Shown piece after piece: positions 1 to 7,863 of a DNA stretch of 10,076 bases. This DNA comes from Jiangellaceae bacterium (GTDB taxonomy: Bacteria; Actinomycetota; Actinomycetes; Jiangellales; Jiangellaceae). The stretch is from NCBI GenBank assembly GCA_030146385.1, contig JASLBX010000447.1, positions 1 through 10,076 of the forward strand. The letters are read 5' to 3'. Positions within the stretch are counted from its first letter, which is position 1; every line of letters starts with the position of its first letter. The notes below the pieces were generated by a model, which saw only the letters and a list, made by a program, of their open reading frames with translations, was not told where the DNA came from and made no database searches. Made by a program: the position numbers and the translations under genes.

Positions 1-96
1 GAGGTCGCCGCTCCGGTGCTGCTGGTGTCGGTCGGGCTCGCGGGCCTGGTTGCCTCGCTGGGCCGGATCCGCCGCGACCGCGACGAAGCCCGCTGA
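1..96 (+). CDS. C-terminal tail of an unidentified membrane protein (5' end outside window)
   Basis: Frame 1 is open from the left edge to a TGA at 94-96, giving 31 residues. The visible part is a hydrophobic stretch rich in Val, Leu, Gly and Ala (about residues 3-20), followed by a strongly charged tail, GRIRRDRDEAR. This is the pattern of a last transmembrane helix with a basic cytoplasmic end. The gene converges on the phosphodiesterase gene, whose stop codon lies 18 bases further on, and no terminator hairpin is evident in that gap. The protein family cannot be recognised from so little sequence. That it is a real gene is inferred from the open frame, the membrane-like composition and the tight fit with the neighbour. 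Confidence 0.6.
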   Translation, partial: EVAAPVLLVSVGLAGLVASLGRIRRDRDEAR

Positions 97-114
97 CCCG
101 GTGCGGGCTGCTCA

Positions 115-1107
115 CTACGCGGCAGCGCATGCTGCGAGCGCGGTGTCCGGGAAGTCGGTGAACAGCGCCTCGACTCCGAGCCGGAGAAAGGCGTCGTACT
201 CGGCGAAAGCGTCGCCGAACTCGCGGTTGTCCGTCCCGCGGCGTAACTCGGCGGGAAGGAATGCGTTCTCGTTGCGGAACGTCCAGGCATGCACCGCGAG
301 TCCCGCAGCGCGGGCCCGGTCGGCCAGCCCGCTCGGTTCGCCCAGCCGTCCGTCCGGCCGGCGGGGAATAAGCAGCGATTTGTGGGCGCCGATCACGTGG
401 GCGTAACCGGCCACTTCGGCCAGTCCGCTTGGAGTCACCAGGTCGGCGTACGTACGTCCGCCGCCGGCGAAATCATGCGGTTGCCCGGCCGCGTCGATTA
501 GCTGGACAAGCGGGACGTCCACCCGGCCGGCGAGGCGCCGTAGTGAGGACGGTTCGAACGATTGGATGAGCACGGGGACGTCCGGTCCGGCCGCGGCCAG
601 GTCGGCAAGCAGCGGTTCATCGTGCGCTAGTCCGAGGCCCGCGAAGTAGGTGGCCAGCTTGGTCTCCGGGTACACGCCGATGGGGCGGCCGAGGCGGTCT
701 GATTCGGCCCGGGCCAGGTCGACGACCTCCGCGAAGGTCGGAACCGGCGAGCGGCAGTCGTAGAGCAGGTTGCGCTGCCGGAGGTCGGGCAGCCGTTCCC
801 GCGCGCGCAGGGTAGCCAGCTCCGCGGCGTTAAAGTCCTCGACGAACCAGCCGGTGACGATGTTGCCGGCCACGTCCTTCGTCGTGCGCCGGCCGGCGAA
901 CTCAGGACGTGAGGCCACGTCGGTGCTGGTCGACAGCTCGTTCTCGTGGCGGGCCACAAGGACGCCGTCGGCGGTGACGACAAGGTCTGGCTCGATGAAG
1001 TCCGCACCCAGGGCGATCGCGAGCCGGTACGCCTCCAGGGTGTGTTCGGGACGGTAGCCGCTGGCTCCCCGGTGAGCCACGATGTACGGGCGGTGCACGT
1101 CATTCAC
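115..1107 (-). CDS. Glycerophosphodiester phosphodiesterase (GDPD, GlpQ-like)
   Basis: The predicted enzyme hydrolyses glycerophosphodiesters, from phospholipid or teichoic-acid breakdown, to glycerol 3-phosphate and an alcohol. From a GTG at 1107 it has 330 residues. The GDPD signature is clear: VAHRGASGYRPEHT near the N-terminus (His12, Arg13, Glu21), then FIEPDLVVTADG with metal-ligand candidates Glu39 and Asp41, and the second catalytic His54 in ARHE. A further acidic ligand is expected in the VYPETK strand, and the barrel closes with FTDFPD near the C-terminus. I chose the GTG at 1107 because the HRG strand must lie near the N-terminus. The frame stays open upstream to 1323, but that part is arginine-rich, unlike the family, and overlaps the META lipoprotein gene. 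No signal peptide is visible from this start, so a cytoplasmic location is inferred. It lies 77 bases downstream of the META gene on the same strand. The gene start is less certain than the family. Confidence 0.9.
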   Translation of the reverse strand: MNDVHRPYIVAHRGASGYRPEHTLEAYRLAIALGADFIEPDLVVTADGVLVARHENELSTSTDVASRPEFAGRRTTKDVAGNIVTGWFVEDFNAAELATLRARERLPDLRQRNLLYDCRSPVPTFAEVVDLARAESDRLGRPIGVYPETKLATYFAGLGLAHDEPLLADLAAAGPDVPVLIQSFEPSSLRRLAGRVDVPLVQLIDAAGQPHDFAGGGRTYADLVTPSGLAEVAGYAHVIGAHKSLLIPRRPDGRLGEPSGLADRARAAGLAVHAWTFRNENAFLPAELRRGTDNREFGDAFAEYDAFLRLGVEALFTDFPDTALAACAAA

Positions 1108-1184
1108 GGAACGTCCACTGGTCGACCGCGCTGCGAAGCCCCGACGAACACGATGTGACGTCCAGTCGAAAACATTCCGGCGGG

Positions 1185-1967
1185 TCACTCGTCCGCGTGG
1201 AGCCCGAGGCCCACGTCGTCGGGACCGGTCAGGGTGAGCCTGTCGGCCTCGATAAAGTACTCGGCCTCGTCGTTGAAGATCGCCTGCATGGCATCGTCGA
1301 CCTCGCGGAGCTCCTCCGGGCACGCGGGGTCGGTCTGGACTGTGTCGGTGAACCGCAGAGAACCCTCGCCGATTTCGACACCGCCGTCGAAGTCGCGGCA
1401 GCCGCTACTGGCCGTGAACCGCTCCCCCTCGATGACCAGCCACGCCGAGCCTTCCGTCCCCGCCCACATCGAGCTCGCCGCCTCGCCCGAGATGATGGTG
1501 TCCACGAGCCACCCGGTGCCCTCGAGCGGACGGTCGGGGTCGGCGACCTCGCGGTCGAGGAGGACGATCTCGGTCCCGGCCGCGGTCAGGGTGAGCCGGT
1601 CACCGTCCAGCGTCCAGGACGGGGAGCTCTGGAGGAACTCCATGAGCCACTCGTCCTGACCGTGAAGCTCTGGGCCGCAGCCCATCTCGGTGCCGCCCAT
1701 CGGGCCCACATCGAGCCGGTCTTGGTGGATTGTGACGTCGCCGAAAAGGTGGTTGCAGCCGGCGTACGCCGAAACCTGCCCGTCCGTGGTGAAGTCCAGG
1801 GAGATGCGCGTGCCATCCACGAGCGCGCGGGCCTGGCCGTCCTCGGCGACCGACTCCGATAGGAACGTCCGGCCGGTCAGGTCGCCTTCGCTGCTAGTGC
1901 TCGCGTCCTCGCCGCCGCAACTGCTGGTGAGCAGCATGGCCGCGAGGGCGATCGTCATCCAACGCAC
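1185..1967 (-). CDS. Putative lipoprotein with two META (HslJ-like) domains
   Basis: The 260-residue product starts with a short signal peptide (MRWMTIALAAMLL) ending in LTSSC, so Cys17 is the likely lipidated residue. This lipobox is imperfect, with Thr rather than Leu at -3. An acidic Ser-rich linker follows. Two tandem META-type domains occupy roughly residues 30-140 and 148-258. Each begins with a LxGTxW-like strand, has a central Gly-Cys turn (AGCNHLFG, SSGCRDFDGG) and ends with a DRLTLT strand. Each has two cysteines spaced exactly 26 residues apart (Cys71/Cys97 and Cys190/Cys216), which suggests one disulfide per domain outside the membrane. META domains occur in HslJ-type heat-shock or novobiocin-resistance proteins, but the molecular function is unknown. 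The start could be the GTG at 1967 or the ATG at 1958. Neither has a good ribosome site, but a TAGCGT box lies 9 bases before the GTG. The gene is 47 bases downstream of the TM2 gene. Confidence 0.85.
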   Translation of the reverse strand: MRWMTIALAAMLLTSSCGGEDASTSSEGDLTGRTFLSESVAEDGQARALVDGTRISLDFTTDGQVSAYAGCNHLFGDVTIHQDRLDVGPMGGTEMGCGPELHGQDEWLMEFLQSSPSWTLDGDRLTLTAAGTEIVLLDREVADPDRPLEGTGWLVDTIISGEAASSMWAGTEGSAWLVIEGERFTASSGCRDFDGGVEIGEGSLRFTDTVQTDPACPEELREVDDAMQAIFNDEAEYFIEADRLTLTGPDDVGLGLHADE

Positions 1968-2014
1968 AGTTGTCAGACGCTACCGGCCGGCGCGCGGTTC
2001 CTGCTGTGTGGTGG

Positions 2015-2515
2015 CTACGTCCAGCGCCGCATCTGGGTGCCATTGCCGTCCCGGAAGGCGCCGACGGCCAGGATGATGAGGTCCACCAGCGCCCAGATGC
2101 CGGTGACGACGACTCCCACGATCGTGAGGGTGAGAATCAGCATGGCCACGCCCGAACCGACCCTTCCCGCGTAGAACCGGTGCGCGCCGAACGGGCCGAG
2201 GAAGAAGCACAGTAGGAAGGCGGGCAGGATGAACCGCTCACTCTGGCCTGGCACGACCACCGGTGCTGCTGCGCGCGGCGCTACCGAGCGGGGCGCTCGG
2301 GGAACGATGTCGTCGATGACGACGCCGAGTTCGCCGTGCGTCTTCGCGGCGTAGACGGCACCGAGCCGGCCGTCCAGCTCGTCCAGCTGGATGCGCCCGT
2401 CGTCCAGGGCACTGCGAACGAGCGTGGCCACCACCTCGCGTTCGGCGTCGTTGGCCCGTAGCTGTGGCGGATGATCGCGCGGATCGTACGGCGCGAGATT
2501 CCGTGGGACGGTCAT
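2015..2515 (-). CDS. DUF1707 and TM2 domain membrane protein
   Basis: The product is a 166-residue small membrane protein. Residues about 17-72 match the DUF1707 pattern common in actinobacteria: LRANDAEREVVATLVRSALD, then an Asp-Glu-Leu-Asp-Gly-Arg segment, then YAAKTHGEL. A Pro/Ala/Val linker (about 73-92) leads to a TM2 domain at about 94-156. This has a hydrophobic segment with FFLGPFGAHRFYAGR (the conserved G-x-x-G-A-H-R-F-Y motif) and then a long hydrophobic hairpin containing WALVDLIIL. Family knowledge places DUF1707 at the cytoplasmic N-terminus of membrane-anchored proteins; its role is unknown. The ATG lies 4 bases after the guaA stop, and its ribosome site GGGAG (2527-2523) lies inside the last codons of guaA, 7 bases before the start. 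Co-transcription and translational coupling with guaA are therefore likely. A functional link to GMP synthesis is not shown. Confidence 0.9.
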   Translation of the reverse strand: MTVPRNLAPYDPRDHPPQLRANDAEREVVATLVRSALDDGRIQLDELDGRLGAVYAAKTHGELGVVIDDIVPRAPRSVAPRAAAPVVVPGQSERFILPAFLLCFFLGPFGAHRFYAGRVGSGVAMLILTLTIVGVVVTGIWALVDLIILAVGAFRDGNGTQMRRWT

Positions 2516-2519
2516 GGTG

Positions 2520-4079
<1,560 letters not shown>

Positions 4080-4085
4080 CCTCCG

Positions 4086-4091
4086 AGCCTA
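4086..4091 (-). promoter_or_regulatory. Candidate -10 box of guaA (TAGGCT)
   Basis: On the minus strand TAGGCT fits the actinobacterial -10 pattern TANNNT and ends 6 bases before the guaA GTG at 4079. That spacing would put the transcription start at or within a base or two of the start codon, giving a leaderless mRNA. No convincing -35 hexamer is visible 16-18 bases upstream. The call rests on pattern and spacing only. Confidence 0.4.
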
Positions 4092-4203
4092 CCGGGAGCG
4101 CATTGCCGGGCTGCCCGGCGTCGCTGGCGCTGGGGCCAGGCAGCGGCGGCGCGGTGCGGCCTTACGCGGACTTGTCCGGCCGATACCACGCGGGCAAGCC
4201 TGG

Positions 4204-4231
4204 TTTACGTGGGGAATACCCTCTTTACGTG
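4204..4231. repeat. Pair of direct repeats TTTACGTG, 20 bases apart
   Basis: The 8-mer TTTACGTG occurs at 4204-4211 and again at 4224-4231, starting exactly 20 bases apart, so both sites face the same side of the helix about two turns apart. A small GGG-AATA-CCC inverted repeat lies between them. The pair is in the AT-richer half of the 212-base divergent intergenic region, 60-90 bases upstream of the ABC start. A tandem operator for a regulator is a reasonable inference. No known binding motif is recognised. Confidence 0.4.
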
Positions 4232-4276
4232 ATCATTCTGGGCGGAAATTCGGGTGCGGTTGTCAGTGGCGAAATC

Positions 4277-4282
4277 TAGCCT
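4277..4282 (+). promoter_or_regulatory. Candidate -10 box of the ABC operon (TAGCCT)
   Basis: TAGCCT fits the TANNNT -10 pattern and lies 9 bases before the ATG at 4292. No Shine-Dalgarno sequence precedes this ATG, so a leaderless or very short 5' leader is inferred. A TTGTCA at 4260-4265 resembles a -35 box but is only 11 bases from the -10, too close for a standard promoter. Confidence 0.35.
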
Positions 4283-4291
4283 GGACTTCTC

Positions 4292-6037
4292 ATGCGCTCC
4301 CTTCCTTACGCCGACCCTGGCCTCCCTGATACGCGCTCCCCGGCGAGATTCCTGAGGTGGATCGCCGGGGGGCAGATCGGCACGCTCGCACTCGGAATGA
4401 TCTTCGGCGTGGCTTGGATGCTGGCACAGGCGCTGGTGCCATGGGCCATCGGCAACGGCATCAACCGGGTGATCGAGGGCGACACCACCTCAGCATGGCG
4501 GTGGGCAGCCGTCGTGGGCGCGCTCGGGCTGACCCAGGCGATCACCGGTGTCCTCCGGCACCGGGTGGCCGTCTACAACTGGCTCTACGCCGCCTTTCGC
4601 ACCATCCAGGTGGTCGCGCGGCACGCCGCACGCACCGGTCCCGCCGTCCCCAAGACGATGCCGACCGGCGACGTGGTGGCGACCGTCTCGTCCGATGCGA
4701 TGCACATCGGGCACGTCTTCGACACCTCGGCCCGATTCGCTGGCGCGATCGCGTCGTACGTCGTGGTGTCGGTGATCGTGTTGAACACCTCGGTGGTGCT
4801 CGGGCTGATCGTGCTAATCGGCGTTCCCCTGCTGGTGCTCGCGCTCACCCCGATCGTCCGGCCGCTTCAGCGGCGGCAGCGGGCGCAACGCGAGGCACTC
4901 GGCAAGCTGACCTCGCTCGGGGCCGACACCGTGGTCGGGCTGCGCGTCTTGCGCGGCATCGGCGGCGAGCGGGTGTTCGTCGATCGCTACCGGCAGAGGT
5001 CGGAGACCGTGCGGACGGCGGGCGTTCGGCTCGCGACGACGTTCTCGTACCTGGACGCTGCCCTGGTGCTCCTGCCGGGTGTGTTCCTGGTAGCCCTGAC
5101 GTGGGTGGGAACGCGGCTCGTATCCGGCGGCACGCTCGCACCGGGCAATTTGGTGGCGCTGTACGGCTTCGCGTTCTTCCTCTTGATTCCGGTGCGGACG
5201 GCGGGCGAGATGACGTTCATCGTGACTCGCGCGATCATTGCCGCGCGCCGGGTGCTCAAGGTGCTCACCGTCGAGCGTGAGGTCGTCGACACTGCTCCCG
5301 TGATCATCGGCACTTTCCGGCCGCATTACCCGGAAGCTGCCGGTGATCAGCGGGATGGAGTGGTGCTGACCGACCAGACATCCGGGCTGGCGGTCAGGGA
5401 AGGCGAGCTCACGATGCTGGTGTCCGACCGGCCCAGCGAGACGGCTGCCATCGCCGACCGCCTCGGCCGGCTCGTGCCGGGCAATGGCGTGGCGCTGCAT
5501 GGAGTGCCTGTCCACGACATGCCGGTAGGGGAGGTTCGCCGCCGCATCGTGGTGAGCGACCCGGAGCCGATGCTGTTCACCGGCACGTTGCGCGGCGCCC
5601 TCGACCCGGCCGGGCGGCATCACGACGCGGAGTTGCTGACCGCGCTCGAGACCGTCGCGGCCGCCGACGTGCTCGAGTCCCTCCGCGAGGGGCTCGACGG
5701 CATCATCGACGAGCGCGCGAGGTCGCTGTCCGGCGGCCAGCGCCAGCGGGTCGCCCTGGCCCGGGTCCTGCTGCGGCAGCCGGAGATCCTCGTCCTGATC
5801 GAGCCGACCAGCGCCGTCGACGCGCACACCGAGGCCGCGATCGCCGCCAACCTGCGCGATGTCCGGGACGACCGCACGACCGTCGTGGTGACGGCGAGCC
5901 CGTTGATGCTCGGTCATGCCGACACCGTCGCGTGGGTGGTGGACGGCACCGTCGCCGCCGTCGGCCGCCACGACGAGCTGCTGGCCACCGTGCCCGAATA
6001 CCGCCGAACCGTCACGAGAGAGGAGGACGCAGCATGA
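4292..6037 (+). CDS. ABC exporter half-transporter, subunit with degenerate ATP-binding motifs
   Basis: The 581-residue product has an exporter-type membrane domain (about 20-325, hydrophobic helices near 28-50, 70-90, 150-185, 255-275 and 285-305) fused to an ATPase domain (about 356-575). The nucleotide-binding motifs are unusual. The Walker A region reads VSDRPSETAA (377-386), with Thr384 where Lys is expected. The Q-loop Gln is Asp423 (VVSDPEPMLF). Walker B reads LVLIEPT, with Ile503 replacing Asp but Glu504 kept. The H-loop His is Ala535 (VTASPLML). The signature LSGGQRQRVALAR (479-491) is intact. This subunit therefore probably supplies its signature to the partner's Walker A and cannot bind ATP normally itself. 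Residues about 335-356 come from an inserted palindromic repeat in the interdomain linker. The TGA overlaps the next gene's ATG (ATGA). The substrate is unknown; drug, lipid or peptide export are all possible. Confidence 0.93.
   Translation: MRSLPYADPGLPDTRSPARFLRWIAGGQIGTLALGMIFGVAWMLAQALVPWAIGNGINRVIEGDTTSAWRWAAVVGALGLTQAITGVLRHRVAVYNWLYAAFRTIQVVARHAARTGPAVPKTMPTGDVVATVSSDAMHIGHVFDTSARFAGAIASYVVVSVIVLNTSVVLGLIVLIGVPLLVLALTPIVRPLQRRQRAQREALGKLTSLGADTVVGLRVLRGIGGERVFVDRYRQRSETVRTAGVRLATTFSYLDAALVLLPGVFLVALTWVGTRLVSGGTLAPGNLVALYGFAFFLLIPVRTAGEMTFIVTRAIIAARRVLKVLTVEREVVDTAPVIIGTFRPHYPEAAGDQRDGVVLTDQTSGLAVREGELTMLVSDRPSETAAIADRLGRLVPGNGVALHGVPVHDMPVGEVRRRIVVSDPEPMLFTGTLRGALDPAGRHHDAELLTALETVAAADVLESLREGLDGIIDERARSLSGGQRQRVALARVLLRQPEILVLIEPTSAVDAHTEAAIAANLRDVRDDRTTVVVTASPLMLGHADTVAWVVDGTVAAVGRHDELLATVPEYRRTVTREEDAA
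5295..5358. repeat. Palindromic repeat element, copy 1, in frame inside the ABC gene
   Basis: This 64-base segment aligns without gaps to 7800-7863 at 53 of 64 positions. The 49-base core at 5301-5349 aligns to 7806-7854 at 44 of 49. It is an imperfect inverted repeat: arms about 5301-5320 and 5330-5349 pair at 17 of 20 positions around a 9-base loop (CCGCATTAC), and the core begins and ends with TGATCA. Here it is translated in frame as about 22 residues (335-356, containing VIIGTFRPHYPEAAGD) in the linker between membrane and ATPase domains of the ABC subunit. The outer stem is weaker than in copy 2, as expected if the sequence is drifting under coding selection. The repeat relation is seen directly; insertion into the gene is inferred from the intergenic sister copy. 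Confidence 0.85.
6021..6026 (+). promoter_or_regulatory. Strong ribosome binding site of the second ABC gene (AGGAGG)
   Basis: AGGAGG lies 7 bases before the ATG at 6034, inside the last codons of the upstream ABC gene. It decides the start of the second subunit, because the frame stays open further upstream to 5932, and that earlier stretch would encode an arginine-rich, non-family N-terminus. Confidence 0.8.
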
Positions 6038-7785
6038 GCCAGCTACCTGTGGCCACGCCGGCCGAGGTCGCGCAGGAAGCCCGCAGGCTGTTCCGCCAGC
6101 ACCGCCGGCCGCTCGGCGTTGCCCTCACGCTGCACCTGCTCGCCGCGGCGGCCGGGCTGGCGTCCCCGTTCCTGCTCGGGCGCATCGTGGACGGGCTGAT
6201 CAACGACGTGTCGACGGCGCGCATCGACATGCTGGCTGGAGCGCTCGCCGGATTCGTCGTGGTGCAGACCGCGCTGATCAAGTTCGCCATCAAGCGGTCG
6301 CTCGACCTCGGCGAGAAGGTGTTCGCCGAACTGCGCGAGACGTTCATCTCCCGGGTACTCGGCCTGCCGCTGTCGACGGTGGAGCGGGCCGGCACGGGCG
6401 ATCTCATCGCGCGTACCACCGGTGACATCGACGCGCTGTCGCGCACGGTCCGGTTCGCCGTGCCGGAGATTCTCGTCGCCCTGGTCACGACGGTCCTAAC
6501 GGTCGGCGCGGCGATTATTACCGGGCCACTGGTGGCAGCCGGCGCCGTTGTGGGAGTTCCGCTGCTCTACGCGGGCACGCGTTGGTACCTCAGGCGGGCG
6601 CGGGCCGGCTACCTGTGGGAACGGGCGGCCTACGCGACCCTCGATGGAGCCGTCACCGAGACCGTCGACGGGGCGCGGACGGTGGAGGCGCTGGATCTGG
6701 CCGACATCCGGATCATGCGGATGGAGGACGACCTCGCCGACGCCTTCGCCGCCGAGCGTCGGACGCTGTTCCTGCGTACGGTGTGGTTCCCCACGGCCGA
6801 GATGTCGTACATCCTGCCGGTTGTCGCGACGCTGGCCTGGGGCGCATGGCTGACCTCGGCCGGGCATGCCACGATCGGGCAGGTCACCACCGTGGTGCTG
6901 TACATGGTGCAGATCATCGACCCGGTCGACCGGCTGGTGTCGTGGCTGGACGAGTTGCAGGTCGGCACGTCGTCGCTGGCCCGCATCGTCGGCATCGCCA
7001 AGGTGCCGGCCGACCGTAAGGCCACAGGTGAGCGACCCGCCGGTGAGGACATCAGCGCCGCCGACGTTCAGTACGCCTACCGCGAGGGTCAGGACGTGCT
7101 GCACGGGGTGTCACTCGCCCTCCGGCACGGCGAACGGCTGGCGATAGTCGGCCCGTCGGGAGCGGGCAAGTCGACCCTCGGCCGGCTGCTGGCCGGCATT
7201 CATCCGCCGCGCAGCGGGCGGGTCGACGTCGGCGGCGTCCGGCTCGTCGACCTGCCGCTCAAGCAGCTGCGCCGGGAGGTCGTGCTCGTCTCCCAGGAGC
7301 ATCACGTGTTCGTCGGTGCGCTGCGCGACAACCTGGCCCTGGCCTCGCCGGACGCGGCCGACGACGAGCTGCGGCGCGCCCTGGCGGCGGTCGACGCGCT
7401 GGAGTGGGTGGAGGACCTGCCGGACGGGCTCAACACGGTGGTCGGGTCGGGCGGTCATCCGATCGGGCCGGCGCAAGCGCAACAGCTTGCTTTGGCTCGG
7501 ATCGTGCTCGCCGACCCGCACACCCTGGTGCTTGACGAGGCGACCTCGCTGCTTGACCCACGGGCGGCACGCCACCTCGAGCGGTCGCTGGCGTCCGTTC
7601 TGGACGGCCGGACGGTGGTGGCCATCGCGCACCGGCTGCACACGGCGCACGACGCAACTCGGGTAGCGGTTGTCGAGGACGGCCGGATCTCCGAGATCGG
7701 CAGCCACGACGAGTTGGTCGCCGCGGGCGGGCCCTACGCCGCCCTCTGGGACTCCTGGCACGGAACCCCAGCCCCATCCCGTTGA
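6034..7785 (+). CDS. ABC exporter half-transporter, catalytic-site subunit with degenerate signature
   Basis: The 583-residue partner of the preceding gene is read from the ATG in an ATGA overlap. The membrane domain (about 25-320) carries helices near 28-50, 66-86, 143-180 and 258-295. The ATPase domain (about 338-575) has a complete Walker A, GPSGAGKST (373-381), Q-loop Gln421, Walker B TLVLDEATS with Asp501 and Glu502, D-loop LLDP and H-loop His533 (IAHR). Its signature is degenerate: IGPAQAQQLALAR at 477-489, against the usual LSGGQ. In a head-to-tail heterodimer, its Walker A would face the intact signature of the first subunit and form the working ATP site. Its own signature would face the decayed Walker A of the partner. 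This asymmetry is known for heterodimeric ABC exporters such as TmrAB and TM287/288, though usually milder. The gene ends 14 bases before the palindromic repeat. The substrate cannot be told. Confidence 0.95.
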   Translation: MSQLPVATPAEVAQEARRLFRQHRRPLGVALTLHLLAAAAGLASPFLLGRIVDGLINDVSTARIDMLAGALAGFVVVQTALIKFAIKRSLDLGEKVFAELRETFISRVLGLPLSTVERAGTGDLIARTTGDIDALSRTVRFAVPEILVALVTTVLTVGAAIITGPLVAAGAVVGVPLLYAGTRWYLRRARAGYLWERAAYATLDGAVTETVDGARTVEALDLADIRIMRMEDDLADAFAAERRTLFLRTVWFPTAEMSYILPVVATLAWGAWLTSAGHATIGQVTTVVLYMVQIIDPVDRLVSWLDELQVGTSSLARIVGIAKVPADRKATGERPAGEDISAADVQYAYREGQDVLHGVSLALRHGERLAIVGPSGAGKSTLGRLLAGIHPPRSGRVDVGGVRLVDLPLKQLRREVVLVSQEHHVFVGALRDNLALASPDAADDELRRALAAVDALEWVEDLPDGLNTVVGSGGHPIGPAQAQQLALARIVLADPHTLVLDEATSLLDPRAARHLERSLASVLDGRTVVAIAHRLHTAHDATRVAVVEDGRISEIGSHDELVAAGGPYAALWDSWHGTPAPSR

Positions 7786-7798
7786 CCAGCGTTCCCGA

Positions 7799-7861
7799 CC
7801 TCCCCTGGTCATCGGCACTTTCCGGACGTATTACCCGGAAAGTGCCGGTGATCACGGGAGG
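7799..7861. repeat. Palindromic repeat element, copy 2, between convergent genes
   Basis: The arms 7799-7825 and 7835-7861 are inverted repeats of 27 bases with only 3 mismatches, around a 9-base loop ACGTATTAC. The core (7806-7854) is about 90% identical to the copy inside the ABC gene. The element fills nearly all of the 78-base gap between the ABC stop (7785) and the alcohol dehydrogenase stop (7864-7866), ending 2 bases from the latter. A hairpin this long, with a GC-rich stem, could stop transcription from both sides, but no T-run follows on either strand. It is stop-free in several frames and would read LVIGTFRTYYPESAGDH on the plus strand, close to the peptide in the ABC subunit. Confidence 0.88.
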
Positions 7862-7863
7862 GG

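Noticed and set aside
119..134. Short inverted repeat GCAGC-GCAT-GCTGC at the 3' end of the phosphodiesterase gene
   Set aside because: It has a stem of only 5 bases inside an Ala-rich coding tail and no T-run, so it is not convincing as a terminator.
1108..1323. N-terminal extension of the phosphodiesterase up to 1323
   Set aside because: It would overlap the META gene by more than 130 bases, is arginine-rich, and lies before the HRG strand that normally begins the family.
4814..5971. 385-codon minus-strand open frame antisense to the first ABC gene
   Set aside because: It is His/Arg/Gln-rich shadow sequence with no family match, lying wholly over a clear ABC coding region.
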